Positions 1-8,276 of a DNA stretch of 64,000 bases are shown here, piece after piece (position 1 is the stretch's first letter; every line of letters starts with the position of its first letter). Origin of the DNA: Roseivirga pacifica (GTDB lineage Bacteria; Bacteroidota; Bacteroidia; Cytophagales; Cyclobacteriaceae); contig NZ_FOIR01000001.1 of NCBI RefSeq assembly GCF_900111145.1, positions 1,910,032 to 1,974,031 of the forward strand, read 5' to 3'. The notes under the pieces were generated by a model. It worked only from the letters and a program-made list of their open reading frames with translations. It was not told the DNA's origin and made no database searches. Position numbers and translations under genes: made by a program.

Positions 1-1
1 A

Positions 2-286
2 GTGGAAGAGGAGTGCAATGTGAAGGTAAGGTTGAAAGACAAAGTTTGCACCACTTGGCACACCTATACAAAGGGAGAGAAAAGCATACTGAAAAAAACC
101 GTTTGGTTTCAGATGGAATGCTTAGACGACTCGAAAATGGCGCCACAATTTGAAGAAGGTATTACCGAAGTAAAGTGGATGACCAAAAAGGAGGTAGATG
201 TAGCTATGTACAATACCTTTGAGTCTATTAAGCACGTTTATAAGAAGTTCCGAAAGAAGAAACAGCTGTCTTCTCAGAGCATATAA
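2..286 (+). CDS. Nudix hydrolase, C-terminal part (5' end outside window)
   Basis: The reading frame is open from the window edge, so the true start lies upstream and only about 94 residues are visible. The first residues (VEEECNVKV) look like the end of a Nudix box (REUxEExGU). Together with the following strand-rich segment and the WMTKKEV stretch near the end, they fit the C-terminal half of a Nudix fold that hydrolyses nucleoside-diphosphate-linked substrates. The Lys/Arg-rich tail ends 13 bases inside the end of the convergent coaD gene. The substrate cannot be inferred. The family call rests on a partial motif, so it is moderately sure. Confidence 0.6.
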   Translation: MEEECNVKVRLKDKVCTTWHTYTKGEKSILKKTVWFQMECLDDSKMAPQFEEGITEVKWMTKKEVDVAMYNTFESIKHVYKKFRKKKQLSSQSI

Positions 287-729
287 GGCAAGTATTTTTG
301 TACATGGCCTCCGTAGCGGTGCACTTCGCGAACAATCGAGGAGTTCACCGCTGCTAACTCTGGCGATGTAATTAGAAATACCGTTTCCAGTTCTTCGTTC
401 AAATCTCTATTTACTTGTGAAATACTGTTTTCGTACTCAAAGTCGGTAGTATTTCTCAGTCCCCTTAAAATGTACTTGGCATTGTATTTAGTGGCAAGCT
501 CAGCGGTAAGCTCACTATATACGATTACCGAAACGTTGGGCTGGTGCGCAAAGGTTTCGATGATCTTTTGCTCCATGTACTCAATTTCGAAATAGCGGTT
601 TTGCTTTTGGCTATTGTAGCCAATGGCAATGATGATCTCATCGAATAATTTGAGCCCCCTCAAAACAATGTCTTCGTGGCCTTTGGTAAATGGATCAAAA
701 GAGCCGGGGAACAGGGCAATACGTTTCAT
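274..729 (-). CDS. coaD: phosphopantetheine adenylyltransferase
   Basis: This cytosolic enzyme transfers AMP from ATP to 4'-phosphopantetheine, giving dephospho-CoA, the penultimate step of coenzyme A synthesis. The 151-residue product has the usual family length. The nucleotidyltransferase signature is plain: PGSFDPFTKGHEDI at residues 8-21, with the T/HxGH-type motif ending at His18, and the NSSIVREVH segment near the C-terminus corresponding to the ISSTxVR ATP-binding motif. It starts at the ATG at 729, ten bases after the DUF3822 gene ends, so the two are probably co-transcribed. This pairing is common in Bacteroidota. Confidence 0.95.
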   Translation of the reverse strand: MKRIALFPGSFDPFTKGHEDIVLRGLKLFDEIIIAIGYNSQKQNRYFEIEYMEQKIIETFAHQPNVSVIVYSELTAELATKYNAKYILRGLRNTTDFEYENSISQVNRDLNEELETVFLITSPELAAVNSSIVREVHRYGGHVQKYLPYML

Positions 730-738
730 AGGTGTAAA

Positions 739-1602
739 TTATAGATTCGAGAATACCTCAAAGTATTCATACGGCTCAAGCTCGTTAAAGATGGGGTGCA
801 TCACCACATTGTCTGGTCGTTTGCCCAACTCTATGTGCTTAAAGTACTTTTTGAAAACCGGTAAGTAAAGGTCTACTTTCTCTTTTACTCCTGTTAGCAA
901 AATAGGAGTGCTTTGTCCTTCTTGGCTGAACTGCTGAATAGTGAGCAGTACAATTTTTACTAAGTGTTTGGCATCCTTAAAACCAAACTGATTGTAAATG
1001 GCCACTTTTTGAAGGTTGAAGCCCGCAATAAGTGCTTCGTGGTGGTTAAGGTTTAGGTATAAGCTTGCGCTCGCCTTTTCCTTAAGCTGATTGTTTATGC
1101 CTTTTAAATAAGCCACTGCCTGATGGCTAAAGAAGGTAGAAACATTAGGGTATTTATTCTGAAACCACTTTTTGATATTGGCTGAATAGCCAAAAGCGAT
1201 AGACAAGTTAAAATCGTCTAGCATTTTAAAGTGGTAAGCATGCTTTTCCGGATCCGTTTCGGCATTCAGTCTTACATATTCGTAAAGTAGCGACTTATCG
1301 AAAACCGGATTGGGTATTAGTGAAAACTTATCGTTTCTCACAAATACCTGTATTTCCTTCCAAAAACCTGCTGCAATAAGAATATGATCCTTGTGGATCA
1401 TTTCCAGATTTGCGGTTACGCTAAGGCTCGAGTCGAACTCTCTATGCTCAAAAAGTAGAAGCTTCTTCTTTTTTACATCAAACACAGTGATTTGACACGC
1501 ACGCGCAGAAATGAAAAACGAAAGACGATACTGATCGATTAGATCAATATCCAGTCTTTCGTCTTTAATTGATATTATTTGCTCGGTATTGGCCGTTGCC
1601 AC
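739..1602 (-). CDS. DUF3822 family protein
   Basis: A 287-residue cytosolic protein of a Bacteroidota family usually encoded beside coaD, as here. There is no signal peptide or membrane segment. The pattern of short hydrophobic strands (LLLFEHREF, SASLYLNLNHHEALIAGF) suggests the actin/ASKHA-like fold proposed for this family, but no catalytic residue can be named. It sits 3 bases downstream of the 192-residue membrane protein gene and 9 bases upstream of coaD, so three genes likely form one operon read leftwards. The function is unknown; a link to CoA synthesis is inferred only from context. Confidence 0.75.
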   Translation of the reverse strand: MATANTEQIISIKDERLDIDLIDQYRLSFFISARACQITVFDVKKKKLLLFEHREFDSSLSVTANLEMIHKDHILIAAGFWKEIQVFVRNDKFSLIPNPVFDKSLLYEYVRLNAETDPEKHAYHFKMLDDFNLSIAFGYSANIKKWFQNKYPNVSTFFSHQAVAYLKGINNQLKEKASASLYLNLNHHEALIAGFNLQKVAIYNQFGFKDAKHLVKIVLLTIQQFSQEGQSTPILLTGVKEKVDLYLPVFKKYFKHIELGKRPDNVVMHPIFNELEPYEYFEVFSNL

Positions 1603-1605
1603 AGC

Positions 1606-2184
1606 TTATTGCCAGTTACCTGCTGTTGTAATGTCTGTTCTAGAACCGAAGCGAAGAGGTCTTCTGCTGTCAATTTCAGCATCATCAGTTCTTGTTCTGT
1701 CGTAAGGGTAAGTATCTACAACTTCAATGTAGTCTACATTAACACCAGAACGGATTGAATCTTTTACGTAAAGTGAGAAGTACTTACCAGGTGCGTGAGG
1801 CAACTCAGGAAGTTTCTTCAAGTCGAATGGCTGCTTGAAAAGAGAGTCTTTTACTGAAACCACATCAAGTGTATCGTAAAAGAAGGTAGACTCTTCAGCA
1901 CCGTACGCCAACATTTTGATTTCTTCTCTTCTTTGAATCAAGTAAATGCTACCAGTATCAGCATAAGCAATAAGCTTTTCCCAAGTATCGGCATAGTCAC
2001 CGTAAGTACTTTGATAGGCCTCTTGTACACTTCTGATAAGCTCAAGACGAGCTTTAACAGCATTTTCAATTCTTTCTGTCTTCTTTGCTTCTTCAATAGT
2101 AGTGTTAATGCTATCAAAAAGTAGGTAGCCTACAGCTAAGGCTCCAATAAAGAGAACTAAGGTTAGTATTTTAGTTAGGTTCAT
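1606..2184 (-). CDS. single-pass membrane protein of unknown function
   Basis: The 192-residue product begins with one hydrophobic helix (about residues 5-24), then a charged, probably coiled helix (TIEEAKKTERIENAVKARLE), then a polar domain rich in Asp and Tyr. The topology suggests an N-terminal anchor with the rest outside the cytoplasm. The helix followed by a tyrosine-rich region around YQSTYGDYADTW faintly recalls pilin-like or LPXTG-free anchored proteins, but there is no type IV prepilin motif. It is the first gene of the apparent operon with the DUF3822 gene and coaD. I do not recognise a named family. Confidence 0.6.
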   Translation of the reverse strand: MNLTKILTLVLFIGALAVGYLLFDSINTTIEEAKKTERIENAVKARLELIRSVQEAYQSTYGDYADTWEKLIAYADTGSIYLIQRREEIKMLAYGAEESTFFYDTLDVVSVKDSLFKQPFDLKKLPELPHAPGKYFSLYVKDSIRSGVNVDYIEVVDTYPYDRTRTDDAEIDSRRPLRFGSRTDITTAGNWQ

Positions 2185-2259
2185 TTTTTAAGGTTGACTT
2201 TTGCAATATTAACTAATAATCTAGGTAATCCATAACTATTCGAACCGCTATTTTATGGA

Positions 2260-2754
2260 TTATTCATGAAATTTGAAATAGCCTTTTTGATTAATGAGCG
2301 TATTCAGGTCATTAATATTCTGTAAAACGTAATGGAGGCTTTTAAGATTGTTTGAACGGAGTTCCGCCAACGAAAAATATCCCACTTCCGTAATTAACTG
2401 ACTATCCTTATCCATCTCTGGGTCGTTACCCAGCATGAGTTTTCCTCCAACAGGCTCTACCAGAAAAAACAGTTCGATTCCATGTAGAGGCGGATCGAGG
2501 TATTCATGCACAAAAAGAAAGTCTTTCACTGTAATTTCCAAATGAGTTTCTTCCAAAAATTCTCTTTCCAAAGCTTCTTTTGCCGACTCGCCATATTCCA
2601 TACCACCGCCAGGTGGTGCGTAAAGCGTGCCCGTTTGGCCTAGCGACCTATGTTTTACGAGCAAAATTTGATTGTTTTTAATGCAAATGCCACAAACCCG
2701 CACGCGGAGCTTTTCGCCATACACTTGTTCAATACTGCTTTCGGTTGTGTTCAT
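2260..2754 (-). CDS. Nudix hydrolase with atypical Nudix box
   Basis: A 164-residue Nudix-fold protein. The box runs G-x5-E-x7-REFLEETHL (about residues 49-72), which satisfies the metal-binding REUxEE core. The glycine that normally follows (xGU) is replaced by histidine. The segment LLVKHRSLGQTGTLYAPPGGGMEYGE-like ahead of the box is typical of ADP-ribose or nucleotide-sugar Nudix enzymes, but substrate choice cannot be read from sequence. The gene is monocistronic, reads away from the helicase gene at 2848, and shares a 93-base divergent promoter region with it. Confidence 0.85.
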   Translation of the reverse strand: MNTTESSIEQVYGEKLRVRVCGICIKNNQILLVKHRSLGQTGTLYAPPGGGMEYGESAKEALEREFLEETHLEITVKDFLFVHEYLDPPLHGIELFFLVEPVGGKLMLGNDPEMDKDSQLITEVGYFSLAELRSNNLKSLHYVLQNINDLNTLINQKGYFKFHE

Positions 2755-2777
2755 ATGGTGCTTTCTACAGCTATCAA

Positions 2778-2785
2778 TATATTTG
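2778..2785 (+). promoter_or_regulatory. candidate -7 promoter box (TATATTTG)
   Basis: TATATTTG matches the Bacteroidota -7 consensus TAnnTTTG and lies 62 bases upstream of the helicase TTG start. No good TTTG at the expected -33 spacing is seen, so the call is tentative. Confidence 0.3.
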
Positions 2786-2847
2786 CCTCAAGGTAGCAAT
2801 ACCTATCTTGTTTAGCAGAAAGTCACCGTTAAAATCCGTCAACAGTA

Positions 2848-4248
2848 TTGGCTAAGCCGTCCGAAATATTACTCAGTAAGTTTCCATTCGAACCAACGAA
2901 AGGTCAGCGTGGCCTTTTTCAGTTGTTCGATGAGTTTCTGTTAGACCAAAAACAGCATAATCCAGTGTTGATTCTGCGGGGCTATGCGGGTACAGGAAAA
3001 ACCACAGTGGTTAGTGCAGTGGTTAAAATGTTGCCGTTTTTCAATTATCGCTATGTGTTAATGGCGCCTACTGGGCGTGCTGCAAAGGTAATGTCGGGCT
3101 ACGCTAAGCGAACGGCTTTCACTATTCATAAAAAGATTTTTCAGCAAACGGCCGAACCAGGTGGTGGACTTCAATTTAAAAGGCAAAAGAACTACCACAA
3201 AAATACGCTGTTCATTGTGGATGAAGCCTCTATGATTGCCGACCAATCCGAGTATGGAAAGAACGGATTGCTTGAAGAATTGATGGATTATGTGTTTTCG
3301 CAAGAAGGCAACCGACTGATGCTGATTGGTGATGTGGCGCAGTTACCACCAGTAGGAACTGTAGAAAGCCCGGCTTTGGAGCAGAACTACTTAAAGGCGA
3401 AATATAAGTCGGATATCAACTATTGGGAGCTGACTGAAGTGATGCGCCAAGAAGAATCTTCTGGAATTCTTTTTAATGCCACCAACTTGAGGAATGAACT
3501 CAGTAAGGAAGCTTTTGCTCCAAAATTTGCCACGAGTCGCTTTAAGGATATTTTTAAAATGACAGGCGAGCGTTTGGAAGATGGGCTGCGCTATGCATAC
3601 GATAAGTATGGAACGGAAAACACCGCCATTATTTGCAGAAGCAACAAGAATGCCGTGCAATACAACCAATATATCCGGAGGGTCATTCAGTACCGAGAGG
3701 ATGAATTAGAGGCGGGTGACTTGCTGATGATTGTGAGGAATAACTATCGCTTTTTGCCAGAAAATACTCCGGCTGGTTTTTTAGCGAATGGTGATTTTGT
3801 GGAAGTACTTAAAATCATTCGCTTTGAAGAACTCTACGATTTACGCTTTGTAGAACTGAGGCTTCGCTTGCTAGATTACCCCGACCAGGAGCCCTTTGAG
3901 GCAAAAGTGATACTGGATACGCTTTACACTGAAGAGGCATCGCTGAACGATAAAAAATACCGAGAGCTTTATGAGCGAGTATCGGAAGATTATGCCGATG
4001 TAGCCACAAAGGTAGAGCGTGCAAAAGCCATTAAAAACGACCCTTATTTAAATGCCTTGCAGGTTAAGTTCGCCTATGCTTTAACCTGCCATAAGTCGCA
4101 GGGTGGGCAGTGGCCTGCTGTGTTTGTGGACCAGGGCTACCTTACCGATGATATGGTAGACCGTGAGTATTTGCGCTGGCTATATACGGCTGTTACGCGT
4201 GCAACAGAAGAACTATATCTGGTCAATTTTCATCAACGTTTTTTTTAA
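2848..4248 (+). CDS. RecD-like ATP-dependent DNA helicase (AAA_30 / UvrD-C type)
   Basis: A 466-residue superfamily 1 helicase. Walker A is GYAGTGKT at residues 45-52, Walker B is FIVDEAS, motif III-like is IGDVAQLPPVG. The C-terminal UvrD_C_2 part carries ALTCHKSQGGQW and WLYTAVTRATEELYL. It therefore resembles a short RecD/Dda-type 5'-3' helicase without RecBC-interacting extensions, as in many Bacteroidota. It probably acts in DNA repair or replication-fork processing. The start is a TTG at 2848: no ATG occurs upstream in frame, and the next in-frame ATG would remove the Walker A motif. Confidence 0.85.
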   Translation: MAKPSEILLSKFPFEPTKGQRGLFQLFDEFLLDQKQHNPVLILRGYAGTGKTTVVSAVVKMLPFFNYRYVLMAPTGRAAKVMSGYAKRTAFTIHKKIFQQTAEPGGGLQFKRQKNYHKNTLFIVDEASMIADQSEYGKNGLLEELMDYVFSQEGNRLMLIGDVAQLPPVGTVESPALEQNYLKAKYKSDINYWELTEVMRQEESSGILFNATNLRNELSKEAFAPKFATSRFKDIFKMTGERLEDGLRYAYDKYGTENTAIICRSNKNAVQYNQYIRRVIQYREDELEAGDLLMIVRNNYRFLPENTPAGFLANGDFVEVLKIIRFEELYDLRFVELRLRLLDYPDQEPFEAKVILDTLYTEEASLNDKKYRELYERVSEDYADVATKVERAKAIKNDPYLNALQVKFAYALTCHKSQGGQWPAVFVDQGYLTDDMVDREYLRWLYTAVTRATEELYLVNFHQRFF

Positions 4249-4737
4249 CAAATTGAGCCGTGCTTCATGGTTAGGAGAAAAGTCAATCACTCCGTCATGC
4301 TGAATTCATTTCAGCATCCCCAACAGCCTTGCACCATGGCTAGTTATCAGTGTATTAGTTGATCAGGAATCAGCCGCTAACTGTCGATTACAAATCGACT
4401 TTTCTCACATCCTCGGTGCAAAAAAAGGTGAGGTAGTTAAGCGTTTTTGCCAGCTTTGGTGTCCGCACCAAAGCGACTTCCGATGAATAACGAGCTCAAA
4501 CTTTGACAAACTGAATCAATGGACATACCAGCAATCCTAGACAGCATCAGTCTCTCTAGCCAAAAGTTTGTCAAAGCTATCTTAACCTCAATCCAAGTGT
4601 CGAGCACAAATGGACCGTTCGAACATCCTAGTTGCAAACGATGATGAGATTATAACTTCGGTTTTGTCCCGTTGGGGACTAAAGACAGGTAGCGCGAAAA
4701 CACTCGGCCATGCTAATTTGTGCCTTTAGGTACAAAA
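4249..4737. other. 489-bp intergenic stretch with inverted repeats
   Basis: No convincing gene is seen. It holds a GTCATGCTGAA...TTCAGCATCCC palindrome (4294-4320), a perfect 9-bp stem GCTTTGGTG/CACCAAAGC with a 4-base loop (4453-4474), and a perfect 12-bp inverted repeat CTTTGACAAACT (4501-4512) / AGTTTGTCAAAG (4565-4576). None is followed by a clear T-run. A 66-codon frame on the minus strand (4437-4637) spans these repeats and looks fortuitous or a remnant. Confidence 0.5.
4294..4320. repeat. dispersed palindromic repeat of GTCATGCTGAA type
   Basis: ATGCTGAA and TTCAGCAT form an 8-bp stem around TTCA-type spacing. Sequences of this form are, to my knowledge, frequent intergenic repeats in Bacteroidota genomes. 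Only one copy is visible in this window, so the repeat status is from prior knowledge. Confidence 0.45.
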
Positions 4738-5115
4738 CTAAAGGCTTTTAGAAATACCCATTATTAAAAACACCCAACCAAGAATAAATGCCAAGCCACC
4801 AATTGGTGTAATAGCACCTAGCCAAGTAACATTAGTAAGGCTCAATGTGTAAAGTGACCCGCTAAAAATTATGATACCTACTACGAAGGAGTAAGCGGCA
4901 TAAGTAAACATGGTGTGCGGCATATTTATCATTAAAATGCCCAAAAGGAAAATTGCTAGCGTATGGTAAAACTGGTACTTAACGGCCGTTTCAAAAGTTT
5001 CTGTTCGTCCGTTGGCGGTAAGGGTTGCAGCCAACCCGTGTGCACCAAAAGCACCGATGGCAACGCTTAATGCGCCAAGCACTCCTGCAATTATCAATAC
5101 TGTTTTTGCTGTCAT
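4738..5115 (-). CDS. DUF423 family small membrane protein
   Basis: The 125-residue product has four hydrophobic helices and the family hallmarks GALSVAIGAFGAHGL near the N-terminus and YQFYHTLAIF in the second helix. It matches DUF423 (YgdD/YwdK-like) inner-membrane proteins in length and layout. No biochemical role is established for the family. It lies 74 bases downstream of the YggS-type gene on the same strand and may be transcribed with it, although the gap is large enough for its own promoter. Confidence 0.85.
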   Translation of the reverse strand: MTAKTVLIIAGVLGALSVAIGAFGAHGLAATLTANGRTETFETAVKYQFYHTLAIFLLGILMINMPHTMFTYAAYSFVVGIIIFSGSLYTLSLTNVTWLGAITPIGGLAFILGWVFLIMGISKSL

Positions 5116-5189
5116 TTTTTTATCAGTTTTAGAGGGTGGGTTTTTTGTGAAAAATCCTGAAACTATTTCCGTTTCTACAATCTAATTGC

Positions 5190-5867
5190 TTAAACAGGGT
5201 AGTTTCTAGCGCCAAAAATAGCGCTTCCTACCCGAATCATCGTACTGCCTTCTTCACAAGCAATTTTATAATCGCTGGTCATACCCATTGAAAGTTCTTT
5301 CATTTCGAGGTTAGATTTTTCTATCTCATTTTTAATTCTTTCACTTAATTTTTTCAGGCTTGAAAATTCCTTTCTAACCTGTTCCATGTTGTCCGTATTG
5401 GTGGCCATTCCCATTAGACCAATAACTTTTATGTGGCTCAATTGGTCGAAGACTTCGCTGTTCAGAAATGCCATCAATTCGGCTTCATCGAACCCAAACT
5501 TGGTGTCTTCTTCGGCAATATGAACTTGCAAAAGGCAGTTTATAATTCGCTCGTTTTTAGCTGCTTGTTTATCAATTTCTTTAAGCAATCTTTCGGAATC
5601 AACACCATGAATTAGGCTTACAAAAGGTGCAATATATTTAACCTTATTACGCTGCAAATGGCCAATCATGTGCCATTCTATGTCTTTAGGCAAGGCCTCG
5701 GCCTTGGCCACCAATTCTTGCACTTTGTTTTCGCCAAAAGCGCGTTGTCCGCTTTCGTATGCCTGTAACAAATCTTCGTTTGGCTTAGTCTTACTCACAG
5801 CGATCAGGCGAGCGCTCGTACCTTCCAGCTGCTTGTTGAATAATGTGATATTTTCTGCAATGCTCAT
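5190..5867 (-). CDS. YggS/PLPBP-family pyridoxal phosphate-binding protein
   Basis: A 225-residue cytosolic protein of the alanine racemase-N fold that binds pyridoxal phosphate and helps vitamin B6 and amino-acid homeostasis. No catalytic activity is known for the family. The PLP lysine is K26 in AVSKTKP. Other family blocks visible are FGENKVQEL, WHMIGHLQRNK, and the phosphate-binding C-terminal MGMTSDYKIA and IRVGSAIFGARNY. The length is typical. It is divergent from the GH3-family gene, with about 114 bases between their starts. Confidence 0.92.
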   Translation of the reverse strand: MSIAENITLFNKQLEGTSARLIAVSKTKPNEDLLQAYESGQRAFGENKVQELVAKAEALPKDIEWHMIGHLQRNKVKYIAPFVSLIHGVDSERLLKEIDKQAAKNERIINCLLQVHIAEEDTKFGFDEAELMAFLNSEVFDQLSHIKVIGLMGMATNTDNMEQVRKEFSSLKKLSERIKNEIEKSNLEMKELSMGMTSDYKIACEEGSTMIRVGSAIFGARNYPV

Positions 5868-5896
5868 TTAGCGTTCGGGTGAGTTTAGAATTCTAT

Positions 5897-5904
5897 TATC
5901 TTTG
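5897..5904 (+). promoter_or_regulatory. candidate -7 promoter box (TATCTTTG) for the GH3-family gene
   Basis: TATCTTTG fits TAnnTTTG, with a TTCG resembling the -33 TTTG about 20 bases upstream. It lies 78 bases before the ATG at 5982. This is a motif match only. Confidence 0.35.
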
Positions 5905-5981
5905 GTAGCAATGTTGAATGGCCAAAGTTAGCGGAATTTCATGTTTTGGTCGTTTGGTTGAAATTTAATTTTGGAAGAAGC

Positions 5982-7538
5982 ATGCCAATAATTGGATCTA
6001 TTTTAAAGAAGGGGATAAAGCTGAGAGAAACATTGGAGCAGGATTACACATCTCCTTACGATCTTCAGAAAAAAGAATTATCAAAATTACTTATAAGCGC
6101 AAGAAACACGCAGTTTGGTCGAAACTACAATTTTCACGAAGTACTAGAACAGTTTAGAAGCTTCGGTTCTCACGATTTTTTCAATGCTTTTAAGGCCAAT
6201 GTGCCGGTATATGACTACGATAAAATCAACGATGAGTGGTGGCATAAAATCAGAGAAGGCGAAACAGATGTATGCTGGCCGGGCAAAACCAAGTTTTTTG
6301 CACTGAGCTCCGGTACATCGGGAGCAGCCTCTAAGTACATTCCTGTAACAAAGGATATGATTCGCCAAATCCGTAAAACTGGTACGCGACATACATATAC
6401 GCTTTCTAAGTACGATTTGCCTGACGTATTCTTTCAGTCCGGATTTTTGATGCTGGGTGGAAGTACTTCACTTAATTTTAGCGGCAACTATTATTATGGC
6501 GACTTAAGTGGAATTACAACAGGTCAGTTGCCAGTTTGGGTGCAGGGTTTTTCAAGACCGAGCCCAAAAATTAAAAAACATAAAGATTGGGCAACCAAAC
6601 TCGATGAAATCGTAGAGTCGGCCCATAAGTGGAACATCGGCATGTTGGCAGGTGTGCCCGCTTGGATGACCATTTTGGTTGAGCGCCTAATCGAAAAGCA
6701 CAAAGTGGATAACATCCACGAAATTTGGCCGAACCTGCAGGTGTATGTACACGGTGGTGTTTCTTTCGAGCCTTACAGAAAGGCTTTCGATAGGCTACTA
6801 GGCCGACCGATTTATTACACAGACTCTTACTTGGCATCGGAAGGGTTTTTGGCTTTTCAAGATGAACCGAACAAACGTTCTATGCGTCTGGTGCTTAATG
6901 GCGGCATTTTCCATGAGTTTGTTCCATTTACCGATCGCAACTTTGATGAAAACGGCCAGTTGAGAGAAAACCCCGACACCGTAATGATTGACCAGGTGGA
7001 GGAAGGTGTAGATTACGCATTGTTGATCTCTACTGTCTCTGGCTCGTGGCGTTACCTTATTGGCGATACCATTCGCTTTGTCGATAAATTCAACTCTCAA
7101 ATTATAATCACGGGTAGAACCAAGCATTTCCTTAGCCTTTGTGGTGAACACCTTTCGGTAGATAATATGAATCGTGCCGTGGAGATGGCCTCTGAGCAAT
7201 TCAACATTGCCATTAAGGAGTTTACCGTAGCGGGTATTCCAGAAGGTAACCTCTTTGCCCACCATTGGTATGTTGGTACTGACGACCCAGTTGATGCGGA
7301 GAAACTGAGGCTGGCAATTGATGAGAACCTTAGAAAGGTAAATGACGATTATGGCGTTGAGCGTGATCACGCTTTGAAAGGTTTTTACCTGGATGTACTG
7401 CCTAACGAAACCTTTTACGCATGGCTAAGGCGCCACGGAAAGGAAGGTGGGCAAACGAAATTCCCTCGTGTGTTAAAGGGTGAAAAACTGGAAGACTGGC
7501 TTTCTTTTGTTCAAGAACAAGCGCAGACACAGGGTTAA
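5982..7538 (+). CDS. GH3-family acyl-adenylate enzyme (GH3 auxin-responsive promoter-like)
   Basis: About 518 residues of the GH3 branch of the ANL acyl-adenylating superfamily. In plants these enzymes join acyl acids to amino acids; the bacterial substrate is unknown. Visible marks are FALSSGTSGAASKYIPVT (the adenylate P-loop) and, after the middle, YALLISTVSGSWRYLIGDTIRF followed by IIITGRTKHFLSLCGEHLS. The ATG at 5982, preceded by GGAAGA, is preferred over a TTG 12 codons upstream. The TAATG overlap with the following LysE-type gene implies translational coupling, so the enzyme may make or use an amino-acid-like compound that the partner exports (inference). Confidence 0.88.
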   Translation: MPIIGSILKKGIKLRETLEQDYTSPYDLQKKELSKLLISARNTQFGRNYNFHEVLEQFRSFGSHDFFNAFKANVPVYDYDKINDEWWHKIREGETDVCWPGKTKFFALSSGTSGAASKYIPVTKDMIRQIRKTGTRHTYTLSKYDLPDVFFQSGFLMLGGSTSLNFSGNYYYGDLSGITTGQLPVWVQGFSRPSPKIKKHKDWATKLDEIVESAHKWNIGMLAGVPAWMTILVERLIEKHKVDNIHEIWPNLQVYVHGGVSFEPYRKAFDRLLGRPIYYTDSYLASEGFLAFQDEPNKRSMRLVLNGGIFHEFVPFTDRNFDENGQLRENPDTVMIDQVEEGVDYALLISTVSGSWRYLIGDTIRFVDKFNSQIIITGRTKHFLSLCGEHLSVDNMNRAVEMASEQFNIAIKEFTVAGIPEGNLFAHHWYVGTDDPVDAEKLRLAIDENLRKVNDDYGVERDHALKGFYLDVLPNETFYAWLRRHGKEGGQTKFPRVLKGEKLEDWLSFVQEQAQTQG

Positions 7539-8158
7539 TGGAGGTAATAGCAAACGGATTACTTTTTGGACTACTGCTGTGCGTTCTCATAGGCCCAGTA
7601 TTTTTTGCACTTATCCAAAACGCTATTGAAAAGGGCTTTTTTGCAGGCCTTTTTATGGCCATTGGAATTGCACTGTCCGATGCATTTTATATTGTAGTTA
7701 CTTATCTGGGTATTTCTCAATTGACTGAAAACCCTAAGTTCAACATGTGGCTTGGCGGGGTTGGTGGAGCCATAATGCTCATTTTCGGGGTGTTTTACCT
7801 GTTTAAACCCGTGCCAAAGCAAGGCTTAAAGCAGCTTCATCAAGAAAGTACCAAGTGGTTTCAGCAAATACTTAAAGGCTTCTTTTTAAATGGAGTAAAC
7901 CCATTTGTGCTTTTCTTTTGGATTGGCATAGTAAGTAAAGTGACCATCGATTTTGCTTACACAACAAATGAGGCGATTACCTTTTTTGTGGTGTTAGTTG
8001 CCACCGTGTTTACTGTGGACCTGATCAAATCGCATTTCGCGGTTAAGTTGAGCACTATAGTTACTCCCCGCTTTATTAAAATCATGAATAGAGTGGTGGG
8101 GATAGCGTTGATCCTTTTCAGTATCAGACTTTTTACTTTTGTGGTGGAAGGCCTTTGA
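7538..8158 (+). CDS. LysE/RhtB-type amino-acid exporter
   Basis: A 206-residue integral membrane protein with about six hydrophobic helices. The N-terminal LLFGLLLCVLIGPVFFALIQ and the glycine-rich GVGGAIMLIFGVFYLF segment are typical of the LysE superfamily, which exports amino acids and derivatives using the proton gradient. The GLFMAIGIALSDAFYIV segment matches the conserved second-helix region. Its ATG overlaps the stop of the GH3-family gene by one base, so the two are almost certainly co-translated. The substrate is unknown. Confidence 0.88.
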   Translation: MEVIANGLLFGLLLCVLIGPVFFALIQNAIEKGFFAGLFMAIGIALSDAFYIVVTYLGISQLTENPKFNMWLGGVGGAIMLIFGVFYLFKPVPKQGLKQLHQESTKWFQQILKGFFLNGVNPFVLFFWIGIVSKVTIDFAYTTNEAITFFVVLVATVFTVDLIKSHFAVKLSTIVTPRFIKIMNRVVGIALILFSIRLFTFVVEGL

Positions 8159-8276
8159 GCTCTGAAGTAGCATTTTCACATAAGGGGTGACAAACTAAAA
8201 CCCATTCCCTATCTCTAAAAGGGTGATGTTCAAACCCTTTGCTTCATTATCTGTTAACAGACAAAACCATAGAACT

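Noticed and set aside
4437..4637. 66-codon minus-strand frame in the intergenic stretch
   Set aside because: It spans two perfect inverted repeats, has no recognisable family pattern and no neighbouring partner. It is more likely a chance frame or remnant.
6798..7370. 190-codon minus-strand frame inside the GH3-family gene
   Set aside because: It lies opposite a well-supported gene, has no family features and is a codon-bias shadow.
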